Assembly (NCBI RefSeq): GCF_001047135.2
Contig: NZ_DF968078.1
Coordinates: 168,666 to 232,665 of the forward strand
Source: Fructobacillus tropaeoli
GTDB lineage: Bacteria; Bacillota; Bacilli; Lactobacillales; Lactobacillaceae
Reading direction: 5' to 3'
DNA: 64,000 nt
A program made the translations under genes and the position numbers. The notes under the pieces are model-generated. The model was not told the origin of the DNA. It made no database searches and saw only the letters and a program-made list of their open reading frames with translations. Of the stretch, positions 53,794 to 61,330 are shown in pieces; positions within the stretch are counted from its first letter, which is position 1; each line of letters begins with the position of its first letter.

Positions 53794-53822
53794 TTGACAA
53801 TCCTTAGTCACTTGTCGATAAT
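53794..53822 (+). promoter_or_regulatory. Promoter of the YtxH-like gene
   Basis: TTGACA (53794-53799), 17-nt spacer, GATAAT (53817-53822), 35 nt before the start codon. Confidence 0.75.
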
Positions 53823-53856
53823 GGAGCTAAGAATGACAAATAAAGGAGATACCGTT

Positions 53857-54177
53857 ATGAAGAACTTTTTATTGGGCGCTTCCCTCTTTGGTAATGCCGC
53901 CCTCGCTTACCTTTTGTTGAAGGATGACGATCGAATGGCTGATTTGAAAAAGAAGGCCAACGAGTTCACCGAAGCCGGCAAACAAAAGGGTGAAGAACTC
54001 GTTGCCCTTGGTAAGCAAAAGGCCAATGAACTTTCGGAAACTGGCAAGCAAAAGGCCAATGAGCTTTCAGAAGCCGGCAAAGAAAAGGCAGAACAGGCAA
54101 AGTCAGCCGCCGATGATTCTTTGGATGAACAATTGGCCAAGTTAAAGGAACGTGCCGGTATTGACCAAGCAAATTAA
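53857..54177 (+). CDS. YtxH-like membrane-anchored coiled-coil protein
   Basis: A 106-residue protein. Residues 1-20 form a short membrane anchor (MKNFLLGASLFGNAALAYLL), followed by 11-residue repeats (GKQKANELSET and variants) rich in Lys, Glu and Ala that should form a long amphipathic helix, as in YtxH/LEA-like stress proteins. ATG 53857 has SD AAAGGAG; the longer frame lacks one and overlaps the promoter. A general stress role is inferred from similar proteins. Confidence 0.8.
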   Translation: MKNFLLGASLFGNAALAYLLLKDDDRMADLKKKANEFTEAGKQKGEELVALGKQKANELSETGKQKANELSEAGKEKAEQAKSAADDSLDEQLAKLKERAGIDQAN

Positions 54178-54185
54178 GCAGTAAA

Positions 54186-54214
54186 AAAGGAGCCCGAAAC
54201 GGCTCCCTTTTTTT
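54186..54214. terminator. Bidirectional terminator between the YtxH-like gene and dacA
   Basis: GGAGCC-CGAAAC-GGCTCC with A-run and T-run flanks on both sides (54189-54206 hairpin). Confidence 0.88.
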
Positions 54215-54218
54215 ATGC

Positions 54219-55631
54219 TTACCAGAACTTCAACCAGTGATAAATCTTTTGCCACCAGTGCCCAAGACGATAAGTTTGTTGATTAACCAGCTGAAGCGTT
54301 TGCTCCTTTGCACTCACCTCCGGCAAGAATTTGGCCTTCAAGGTTGGCTGAACCGTCAGGACTGTCGCACCCTTTTTGGTAACAGTCGACTGCAGACGAC
54401 TTGGCCTTTGGTAACCAACTGCAGTTTGCCCCTTCGTTAACCAAAAAGTCCTGCTTTGCCCAATGACTAGGTTCTGGTGACCACCAGCCAAATTTTTATT
54501 CTTGAACTGATTTTTTGTCACCGCCTGCCCCTTTTGATAAGTAACAGGTGTGTAGTGGTCAAGCACTTGGTTGACCACATCAATCGTATTTTGGTAGCGT
54601 TGCACCTGGTCTGTGTAGCGACCAGCGCCAGAAACCACCGTAATAAATTCATGACCGCTTTGATCTCTAATTAAGCCAGTTAGGGCACCACCTGATGCCG
54701 GCGTTGATCCAGTCTTCAACCCTTCAAAGATCAAGTTTTTGGAATTCGAAAGCTTTGCCTTGATTTCCTGGTCAAACTTGGCCCCTTCCGTTAGCTTAAT
54801 CTTAGTTTCGTTTGCCGACGGATGATAAACCAACCCCCGCTTCTCATAGTAAGAGCGGATATTCGGATCTTCTCGAATTATTTGATAGGCTAAAATGGCC
54901 AACTGTTTCACAGAAGCAGTGTTTTCTGCATCTGGATCAGCATTTTTAACCTGATAGTCAAAGGCATCCTTGTTAACCTGACCCGCGGCGTTATACCATT
55001 TTGATCCAGTTAACTTCAAATCCTTCGCCCAGCCTTCAAGAGCCTGTTGTTGCGTCTGATTTTGTTCTTTGGCAAAATCAGCCAACGCCAGAGCCGCATC
55101 ATTAGCACTTGAGGTAAACATCGCCACAAAAAGTTCCTTTACGGCTATCTTCTGGCCTGCAGAAATTTCTAGGTGGGAGAAAGTTGCGGTGTCCTTTTGA
55201 GACCAGTCAGACTGCTGAGTAATCGTCACCAGACTGTCCCAGGTAAAACGTTTCTTTTTTATTCCTTGCAAAATGCCATAAGCGGTTAACATCTTACTTT
55301 GGGAGGCAATACCTATTTGCTTGTCAGCTCCCTTTTCACCAAGAACTTGTCCCGTTTTTGCATCAATCACAATCGCATTTCTGGCAGCAACCTGTAGCGT
55401 CATCGGTAAGGCTGTCTGTGTTGGGCCAACCGATTGCGTTTGCACATCATTTTTGAGCGCAGCAATCGTCAGAAAAAGCGATAGTATCAGTAACAACATG
55501 GCACCCATTATCGCCAACTTTTTTTGCGCTGTAAAATCAGCTCCAGCTTTCTTTTGAAAAAGAGCTAATCGGGAAGACGGTCGGACACGAGCGTCGCCTT
55601 CATCATGTTTATGCTTTCGTTTCCACATCAT
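54219..55631 (-). CDS. dacA: D-alanyl-D-alanine carboxypeptidase (PBP5-like)
   Basis: Low-molecular-weight penicillin-binding protein of 470 aa that trims the terminal D-Ala of peptidoglycan stem peptides. Active-site motifs: SxxK in IASQSKML (about 129-133), SxN in TSSANDAAL, and KTG in GLKTGSTPASGG. The first 40 residues are very basic and cytoplasmic, followed by one membrane helix (about 40-62, LAIMGAMLLLILSLFL). This suggests an N-terminal anchor rather than a cleaved signal, while most PBP5 proteins use a C-terminal amphipathic anchor. No clear SD; it follows upp by 12 nt. Confidence 0.88.
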   Translation of the reverse strand: MMWKRKHKHDEGDARVRPSSRLALFQKKAGADFTAQKKLAIMGAMLLLILSLFLTIAALKNDVQTQSVGPTQTALPMTLQVAARNAIVIDAKTGQVLGEKGADKQIGIASQSKMLTAYGILQGIKKKRFTWDSLVTITQQSDWSQKDTATFSHLEISAGQKIAVKELFVAMFTSSANDAALALADFAKEQNQTQQQALEGWAKDLKLTGSKWYNAAGQVNKDAFDYQVKNADPDAENTASVKQLAILAYQIIREDPNIRSYYEKRGLVYHPSANETKIKLTEGAKFDQEIKAKLSNSKNLIFEGLKTGSTPASGGALTGLIRDQSGHEFITVVSGAGRYTDQVQRYQNTIDVVNQVLDHYTPVTYQKGQAVTKNQFKNKNLAGGHQNLVIGQSRTFWLTKGQTAVGYQRPSRLQSTVTKKGATVLTVQPTLKAKFLPEVSAKEQTLQLVNQQTYRLGHWWQKIYHWLKFW

Positions 55632-55643
55632 TTAATTAACTTT

Positions 55644-56273
55644 TTAGTGCGTACCGAAGAGACGGTCCCCTGCGTCCCCAAGGCCGGGAACAATATAGCC
55701 ATCGTCATTCAAGCCTTCATCAATCGAAGCCGTGTAGATATCGACATCAGGATGAGCAGCAGTAACTGCTTGAATGCCTTCTGGTGATGAAACAAGGGTA
55801 ATCAACTTAATCTGTTCAGCGCCCCGTTTCTTCAAGGCAGAAATTGCATCCTTAGCTGATCCACCAGTTGCTAACATTGGATCAACCAGCAAAACTTCAC
55901 GTTGATCAATATCCTCTGGTAGCTTAATGAAGTATTCCACTGGTTCCAGTGTCTTTTCATCGCGGTACATCCCAATATGACCAACCTTAGCAGCTGGAAT
56001 TAATTGCAAGATACCATCAACCATTCCCAAACCAGCACGCAAAATTGGCACAACAGCTAATTTTTTACCAGCTAATTGTTTCTTAGTTGTTTCTTGAATT
56101 GGCGTTTTCACCTGAACTTCTTCCAGTGGCAAATCGCGACTGGCCTCATAGGTCAACAGCATTGCCAATTCATCAACTAATGCCCGGAAGTCCTTTGTTC
56201 CCACCTTCTCATCACGAATGATTGTCAACTTGTGTTGGATCAATGGATGGTTTACTTCAACGACTTGTCCCAT
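55644..56273 (-). CDS. upp: Uracil phosphoribosyltransferase
   Basis: Salvage enzyme of 209 aa making UMP from uracil and PRPP. PRPP-binding loop [17 protein letters not shown] (about 125-141), [13 protein letters not shown] and the C-terminal [16 protein letters not shown] are typical. Full length; TATAAT is present on the minus strand at 56319-56324 (-35 TTAAGT, 17 nt). Confidence 0.97.
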   Translation of the reverse strand: MGQVVEVNHPLIQHKLTIIRDEKVGTKDFRALVDELAMLLTYEASRDLPLEEVQVKTPIQETTKKQLAGKKLAVVPILRAGLGMVDGILQLIPAAKVGHIGMYRDEKTLEPVEYFIKLPEDIDQREVLLVDPMLATGGSAKDAISALKKRGAEQIKLITLVSSPEGIQAVTAAHPDVDIYTASIDEGLNDDGYIVPGLGDAGDRLFGTH

Positions 56274-56318
56274 GATTGTAACTCGCTTTCCAAATAACTG
56301 TGAATTTAACTCATAACC

Positions 56319-56347
56319 ATTATAGCAAAAACCAGGTGCTCACTTAA
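56319..56347 (-). promoter_or_regulatory. upp promoter
   Basis: TTAAGT (56342-56347), 17-nt spacer, TATAAT (56319-56324) on the minus strand. Confidence 0.55.
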
Positions 56348-56394
56348 ATCTTTTTAAAAATGAGTCCTTGGCCCACGTCCTGTTCTGATTTAAA

Positions 56395-56423
56395 TTGAAA
56401 GCCCTCTTCTTTTTTTGTATAAT
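56395..56423 (+). promoter_or_regulatory. tRNA-Arg promoter
   Basis: TTGAAA (56395-56400), 17-nt spacer, TATAAT (56418-56423), about 10 nt before the tRNA. Confidence 0.75.
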
Positions 56424-56433
56424 GATAGAGTTC

Positions 56434-56506
<73 letters not shown>

Positions 56507-56524
56507 TCCATTCAAAAAACAAAC

Positions 56525-56562
56525 AAAAGAACTTAATCCTCCCCTGGTTTAAGTTCTTTTTT
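56525..56562 (+). terminator. Terminator after tRNA-Arg
   Basis: AAAAGAACTTAA pairs with TTAAGTTCTTTT, followed by T residues. Confidence 0.85.
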
Positions 56563-56587
56563 GCTTAGCAACAGCCATTTTTGCATT

Positions 56588-56614
56588 AAAAAAAACAGCC
56601 ATATAAATGGCTGC
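56588..56614 (-). terminator. Terminator after the ECF S-component gene
   Basis: CAGCCAT-TTAT-ATGGCTG followed by eight U on the minus strand. Confidence 0.85.
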
Positions 56615-56627
56615 ACAAAAATCAGAA

Positions 56628-57233
56628 TTATTCGGGGCGCAAGTTTGGTAACTTGGCCAAGAGCACCCGACCAATCAAAAGCACTAACAAACCGTTTGCA
56701 ATCATTTCAAAGCCGGAATTAAAGCCAAGAATGCCAACTAACCAGGTAAACAGATGGGCATGTGGAATTCCCATTCCGCTAACCGGGAAGAGTTTAAAGG
56801 CCACTGTCGTACTCAAAATGACTAAGGCGGTATTCAATAAAGCACCAAAGGCGCCAAGGAGGAAGAACCCCCACCAAGGCAACCGCGCTTTTTTCAGCAC
56901 TAGGCCCGCTAAGTAACCGGCCAAAAGACCAACCATTAGTCGTGGCACCAAAGCAGTCACTGGGTTCGAAAAAATCAGTGAACCAATGGTTCCAGGGTGC
57001 ATCAAATTCCGAACCCAAGAAGTCAGCCCCCAAAAGAGGCCGACCACTAACCCTGAGCGTGGGCCAAGTAAAATTCCTGCCAAAACGGCGGTCATCGGTA
57101 CAATCGTGACGAAGGCACCAATAACGAATGCTCCTAGTGGTAAGGATCCTAAGAATGGCACGAAACTTTGTAATAGTACGATGGCAACAAAGACTGTTGT
57201 CGCCACAAAACGCTTCGTTTTCATTGTTGACAT
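56628..57233 (-). CDS. ECF transporter S component, possibly PanT-like
   Basis: Membrane protein of 201 aa with about six hydrophobic segments of the ECF S-component type; the N-terminal charged MSTMKTKRF precedes the first helix, and PMTAVLAGILLGPRSGLVVG and NPVTALVPRLMVGLLAG are conserved-looking. Such proteins bind a vitamin and dock on the shared EcfT/A module, which is not encoded here. Pantothenate is a guess from resemblance. ATG 57233 follows GAGGAG; ATG 57224 is an alternative. No vitamin riboswitch was seen in the short upstream gap. Confidence 0.75.
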   Translation of the reverse strand: MSTMKTKRFVATTVFVAIVLLQSFVPFLGSLPLGAFVIGAFVTIVPMTAVLAGILLGPRSGLVVGLFWGLTSWVRNLMHPGTIGSLIFSNPVTALVPRLMVGLLAGYLAGLVLKKARLPWWGFFLLGAFGALLNTALVILSTTVAFKLFPVSGMGIPHAHLFTWLVGILGFNSGFEMIANGLLVLLIGRVLLAKLPNLRPE

Positions 57234-57323
57234 AGCTGATTTTCTCCTCGTTTTGGACGTCCAAGAAATTATACAGACTGCCTGAAAAGATGTCAACAAA
57301 TTGGTCTAGTCATGATGTGCAAC

Positions 57324-58181
57324 TTAGAAACTGATCAATAAGCGATTTAATCGTGGTGCATAGATGTCACCAAAGCGAACAAAGTGAAGCAAAACATAAT
57401 AAAACTCGTACCACTTGAACCGGTCTTGATAGCCATCCTCTAGCGGATAAGCAGCTTCATAAGAACTATAAAAATCCTCATTGAAACCAGGAAAGACTTT
57501 CGACACGGCTAAATCGTATTCACGGTTACCGTAGAAAGAATTTGGATCGATGAATACTGGTTGGTCATTGGTATCAAACATAAAGTTCCCGGCCCACAAG
57601 TCACCATGTAACAGCGATGGCTCTACCTGGCGAACATGGTCATCTGCCAAAATCGTTTTCTTGAGATTTTCAAAGTGATCACCACGCTGATTTAGCCAGA
57701 GGGCCTGCTTTTTTGCCAAAGCCATTAGAGGCTCTAATCGTTGGTGCACAAAGAACTCTCCCCACGAGCTTGACCAGGTGTTATTCTTTGGAAAATAATC
57801 ATTATCCGCATTGACCTCAAAACCAAAGGCTTTTCCTTTCGCGTGGTGAAGTTTAGCCAACGCTTCTCCCAAGGCCGATTGATTGTTCGAACCGGTTTCA
57901 ATCCAATTCATTAACAAGTAGGCGCTTCCTTGGTTTTCCCCTTGTTTCATGACTTTGGGAACCTTGACCCATTCACTTAAAGCTTTCAAGGAAGCCACTT
58001 CGTGGTCAAAATAATGGCGGTCTTGATTAGGTTGCACCTTCAAAAAGTACCGCTTGTCCCCCGAATAAAGTGAGTAGGTCGCGTTTGTATCCCCGCCATT
58101 GACTGGTTTTACGTCATGGGGATTTTGCAAATTTAATCGGGTGATGAAATCCATGCTGATTTTACTAACTGCTGCTGCCAT
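57324..58181 (-). CDS. Fructosamine/ketosamine-3-kinase family protein
   Basis: APH-like kinase of 285 aa. VNGGDTNATYSLYSGDKRYFLKV forms the N-lobe with its lysine, LLMNWIETG the hinge, LLHGDLWAGNFMF the catalytic loop with Asp, and VFIDPNSFYGNREYDLA the metal-binding Asp. The family phosphorylates ketosamines on glycated proteins so that they break down; a small-molecule kinase is possible. SD AGGAGG is strong. The transcript must pass a terminator lying inside a short upstream ORF. Confidence 0.88.
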   Translation of the reverse strand: MAAAVSKISMDFITRLNLQNPHDVKPVNGGDTNATYSLYSGDKRYFLKVQPNQDRHYFDHEVASLKALSEWVKVPKVMKQGENQGSAYLLMNWIETGSNNQSALGEALAKLHHAKGKAFGFEVNADNDYFPKNNTWSSSWGEFFVHQRLEPLMALAKKQALWLNQRGDHFENLKKTILADDHVRQVEPSLLHGDLWAGNFMFDTNDQPVFIDPNSFYGNREYDLAVSKVFPGFNEDFYSSYEAAYPLEDGYQDRFKWYEFYYVLLHFVRFGDIYAPRLNRLLISF

Positions 58182-58195
58182 CGTATCCTCCTAAA

Positions 58196-58306
58196 TCAAA
58201 TAAAAAAACAGTTTTCCATTAACGGAAAACTGTTTTTTGAGAAAAAAGGGGCCTGTAAAGTCTGATAAGTAACTGGTAAAAATGTCTGCCACACAAATTC
58301 GACCAT
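58196..58306 (-). CDS. Short ORF (36 aa) overlapping a terminator, possible leader peptide
   Basis: ATG 58306 has a perfect SD (AAAGGAGG, 6 nt) and its own promoter upstream. The peptide begins MVEFVWQTFLPVTYQTLQ and is rich in aromatic residues. Its last 14 codons coincide with an intrinsic terminator, and its stop is 14 nt from the kinase gene's start. No known family is recognised. It may be a regulatory leader peptide rather than a functional product. Confidence 0.55.
   Translation of the reverse strand: MVEFVWQTFLPVTYQTLQAPFFSKNSFPLMENCFFI
58202..58238 (-). terminator. Terminator/attenuator inside the short ORF
   Basis: Perfect 15-bp hairpin AAAAAACAGTTTTCC / GGAAAACTGTTTTTT with a 6-nt loop. 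Present just before the kinase SD; the symmetrical arms make it usable on both strands. Confidence 0.85.
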
Positions 58307-58335
58307 CAGGTTCCTCCTTTGTTGTTCGTGACTTA

Positions 58336-58365
58336 ACTGTACCACATTTATTACAGTAGCAACAA
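58336..58365 (-). promoter_or_regulatory. Candidate promoter of the short ORF and kinase
   Basis: TTGTTG (58360-58365), 18-nt spacer, TACAGT (58336-58341) on the minus strand, 30 nt before the short ORF. Confidence 0.45.
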
Positions 58366-58414
58366 TTAATTTCACAAATTTGGCCTCAATGGTCTGGTTG
58401 GAAATCAACCAAAT

Positions 58415-59806
58415 TTACAGTAAATCGGCTCCAGCAGCACGGTCAACAATCGTTTGACCATCCTCAATTGTTAATTGGCCATCCTCATAAACCGTTTGCA
58501 GCAAATCTTGGCCTGGTTCGTCGACACTAACCGTGTGGATTCGACCTTTTTCATCGGCCACCACCTTTTGCAAGCCAGCCTTGGAAGCTTTTGATGGATC
58601 AGTCTTTGGCTGCTTCTTAATCACTAAGTTTTGGCCGTCAGTGGTATGGGCATAGGCTGCCTTGATGGCAAAACGCTCGGTATCACGAGTGAAACCTTCT
58701 TGAAGCAAACCACCACCGGAACCAACCACCAAGTTGTCCGTTGACCAACCATGCTTAATCAAGGCCTCATACAATGCAATAATCGTTTCGGCCTTCATGC
58801 CATCGCCCTGAATCAAACCGACATTGTGTTTCAAGACCTTATAACCCTTATCGTTGGCTTCTGTGCCAAAGATTTCGGCCAAAAGGTCCAAAACGGCCAA
58901 GTCGATTGTTTCGGGGTCACCCGAATCGGGACGCAGAACCACCCGACCAGCTCGGTTCTTAATCCGCTCCACCATTTGCTCAGAGCCAATGACGTTTCGG
59001 ACAAAATTAAAGGTATCGTAGGAATCAATCACAATAGAAACCAATGCATCATCCGGAGTTCGATCCAATTGGGCATTGACGTAATTCAACTCCCCTTCGC
59101 CAGGACCGTAAGCAGTTGCCACCGAGTGCTCCGTTGCCCAAATTGATAACGCCCGACCGGCCACACCGTATACATGCTCAAAGTAATTTGAGGCCAAGAG
59201 GTTATCTGAACCACGGAAGTGCAGTAAGTGAGCAGCACCGCCTTGAGCACCGGCCTCTACGCCCGTTGCGCCGCGGAAACCAAAGTCATTGACCATCAAA
59301 GGCAATGAACTCGCTGTTCCCGTTTTTTCAACCAGCGGTAACAAACGCTTTTTGATATACATCGAATTGGTCGCAATCGTCGTTGGATACCAAACATGCA
59401 TCAATAGTGATTCCAAAGCATTTAGCGAAGTGGCAAACCAATCACGAGTTGACTCCAACGTGAACAAGGCATTGCCTGCAGGAACTTCCATTCCCTCTGG
59501 CAGAGCCTTAATTTTAACCGGGAAATAACCCAAGTCGCGAACCTTTTCCCAAACTTCACGGTTAAAGTATTCCTTGGTCCCAAAAGTTTCTTCTGAAACC
59601 CGCTCCGCTTCGTCAATCATCTCATCTGTCACTGGCGTTTGAAAATAGTCATGAAGAATCATCGAAAGCCCAAACCAGGATACAGTTGGGTACTTGCCAC
59701 CAATCCGAGCTTCCCCATAGGAATACAACTTATCGATGTTTTGTGGGTACTGCAAATGGTGAGTCAGCTTGTAGGCGTCAGTTGCTAAAATCAAATTAAT
59801 GGTCAT
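58415..59806 (-). CDS. nadV: Nicotinamide phosphoribosyltransferase
   Basis: NAMPT/NadV enzyme of 463 aa joining nicotinamide and PRPP to NMN, a one-step NAD salvage. It resembles human NAMPT: LATDAYKLTHHLQYP at the N-terminus, ATEHSVATAYG, VIDSYDTFNFV, LRPDSGDP, IQGDGM and GSGGGLLQEGFTRDT, including the catalytic His-Asp and PRPP contacts. Nicotinate phosphoribosyltransferase (PncB) differs clearly at these positions. It overlaps the preceding gene by 4 nt (ATGA). Confidence 0.92.
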   Translation of the reverse strand: MTINLILATDAYKLTHHLQYPQNIDKLYSYGEARIGGKYPTVSWFGLSMILHDYFQTPVTDEMIDEAERVSEETFGTKEYFNREVWEKVRDLGYFPVKIKALPEGMEVPAGNALFTLESTRDWFATSLNALESLLMHVWYPTTIATNSMYIKKRLLPLVEKTGTASSLPLMVNDFGFRGATGVEAGAQGGAAHLLHFRGSDNLLASNYFEHVYGVAGRALSIWATEHSVATAYGPGEGELNYVNAQLDRTPDDALVSIVIDSYDTFNFVRNVIGSEQMVERIKNRAGRVVLRPDSGDPETIDLAVLDLLAEIFGTEANDKGYKVLKHNVGLIQGDGMKAETIIALYEALIKHGWSTDNLVVGSGGGLLQEGFTRDTERFAIKAAYAHTTDGQNLVIKKQPKTDPSKASKAGLQKVVADEKGRIHTVSVDEPGQDLLQTVYEDGQLTIEDGQTIVDRAAGADLL

Positions 59807-60363
59807 GCTTCAATCTCCTTTAGTGGCGTGTTGGCGAGTTCATTCGTAATATCTTGAAAATCAGCCTGGGACCGATATCGTAAAATCCGCCAATCATAAT
59901 GAACATTATCATGGATTTCATCAATATAGGGGGTAAATTCACCCTCAAGGGCCAAAATGAGGTAACCGGCAAAGGCCTTGGTAAAATCAGCTGAATTTTC
60001 AACGACTTTAACCAGGGTCTGGTCTGCCGTGAAGAAGCCCACAGCTAGCTGGTCACCAGCCCAATTGCCCTCCAAGGCCCATTGCAGTGAAATCCAGTCT
60101 GAAAGGCTAATGCCCAGATTTAACAGGTAATCCGTTGTCAACCGAATATGAATCGGATGTTTTGACAGATTGGCCTGATTGGCGTTGCCCAATTGATCCA
60201 AGCAATGTGAAAAGTAAAGGCAGAGCCGTTCCAAATCAGCTATCGCTAACTCCTTTTGCCCATCAGCAAAGGCCTGTAAATCACTGATTTGCAGCCCAGT
60301 TGCTGCTCCAACTTGCTCGATACTTTGCTGACTTAATTGTTGTAAAATTCGAAAATTATTCAT
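59803..60363 (-). CDS. Helix-turn-helix-like protein upstream of nadV
   Basis: A 186-residue protein, not assigned to a named family. Residues about 5-50 (QLSQQSIEQVGAATGLQISD, then LQAFADGQKELAIADLERLC) read like a lambda-repressor-type DNA-binding domain; the rest is acidic and aromatic without known motifs. It is coupled to nadV by a 4-nt overlap, which suggests control of NAD salvage or a shared role. ATG 60363 lies only 6 nt after a TATAAT, so the mRNA should be leaderless; no SD exists. Confidence 0.6.
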   Translation of the reverse strand: MNNFRILQQLSQQSIEQVGAATGLQISDLQAFADGQKELAIADLERLCLYFSHCLDQLGNANQANLSKHPIHIRLTTDYLLNLGISLSDWISLQWALEGNWAGDQLAVGFFTADQTLVKVVENSADFTKAFAGYLILALEGEFTPYIDEIHDNVHYDWRILRYRSQADFQDITNELANTPLKEIEA

Positions 60364-60369
60364 GCTCTT

Positions 60370-60378
60370 ATTATAACA
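60370..60378 (-). promoter_or_regulatory. Extended -10 promoter producing a leaderless mRNA
   Basis: TGT-TATAAT on the minus strand (TATAAT at 60370-60375). The usual start point 7 nt downstream falls on the A of ATG 60363. The -35 is poor, compatible with an extended -10. Confidence 0.6.
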
Positions 60379-60393
60379 AGTTTTGACCAAAGA

Positions 60394-60425
60394 AAAAGCA
60401 GGCCGACGAGTGTCACACCTGCTTG
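60394..60425 (-). terminator. Terminator after dedA
   Basis: GCAGG...CCTGC hairpin with five U on the minus strand. It shows the following HTH-nadV pair needs its own promoter. Confidence 0.7.
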
Positions 60426-60438
60426 AGAACTAATTTTT

Positions 60439-61098
60439 TTACTGTTGCTTTTTCTTTTTCATTAATGACCGAGCTACACCGATAACTGAAGGTAACAACG
60501 TAACCAAAACAATCCCCATAATAATTAATGTGAAGTGTTCGCGCACAAATGGAATATTTCCAAACAAAGCACCGGCACCGGTGGCAATGAAGGTCCATGA
60601 AAGCGCAGCAATCATGGTATATTCAAGGAACTTACGGAAATTGTACTTGGACAAACCAGCCACAGAAGGAACGAAAGTCCGCACAATTGGGATATAACGG
60701 CCTAAGATAATGGCCATTGCACCGCGCTTGGCAAAGAACTGTTCCGCCTCTTCAATGTACTTGGGCTTAATCATAATTGAAAACGGCCGATGATTTAACA
60801 ACTCGCGCCCGCCAGTCCGAAGAATCCAATAGTTCATGGAATCCCCAACAACGGAGGCAATAAAGAAGACAACCATAAAGACCCAATGATTCAAACCGGC
60901 TTCCTGACCAGCTGGTGTCATCGAAATGGCACCGGCGGCAAACAGCAATGAATCACCTGGTAGAAACGGCAAAACCACTGCCCCAGTTTCAATCAAAACA
61001 ATCACAAATAAAATCAAATAGGTCCAGATACCAAAGTGGGAAACCAAGTTTGCCAGGTGGGCATCAATGTGCAAAGTAAAATCAATTATGGTACTCAT
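60439..61098 (-). CDS. DedA family membrane protein
   Basis: Integral membrane protein of 219 aa of the DedA/VTT family, some of which flip undecaprenyl phosphate or phosphatidylethanolamine. VVLPFLPGDSLLFAAGA, SVVGDSMNYWILRTGG and the amphipathic FFAKRGAMAIILGRYIPIVRTFVPSVAG with the conserved arginines are present. ATG 61098 has SD GGAG. The specific lipid is unknown. Confidence 0.9.
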   Translation of the reverse strand: MSTIIDFTLHIDAHLANLVSHFGIWTYLILFVIVLIETGAVVLPFLPGDSLLFAAGAISMTPAGQEAGLNHWVFMVVFFIASVVGDSMNYWILRTGGRELLNHRPFSIMIKPKYIEEAEQFFAKRGAMAIILGRYIPIVRTFVPSVAGLSKYNFRKFLEYTMIAALSWTFIATGAGALFGNIPFVREHFTLIIMGIVLVTLLPSVIGVARSLMKKKKQQ

Positions 61099-61299
61099 TC
61101 TTTTCTCCGTTTTGTAAGGCCCAGCATCACGCTGTACTAGCCAGTGACATTCAACAAGCATAAGCCTGTTGGGTGGTGGTTGTTGACAGGTTCTACTTTC
61201 TTACTAGGATACGCTTTTAATCTAATCACGATACCAATCAAATCTAAGTTGCTTCTGATTTATTTTCAGAATTCAAAGGTAAAATTAGTCTCGTTTCGA

Positions 61300-61330
61300 A
61301 TCAAAAAGCGTTAGGCCTTTTTAAAGGCCT
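61300..61330 (-). terminator. Terminator overlapping the permease stop
   Basis: Palindrome AGGCCTTT-AA-AAAGGCCT spans the stop codon at 61311 and is followed by AACGCTTTTT on the minus strand. Confidence 0.55.

Noticed and set aside
58307-58408. Longer 70-residue version of the short ORF before the fructosamine kinase
   Set aside because: The upstream ATG has no SD and lies in or before the promoter; the internal ATG at 58306 has a perfect SD.
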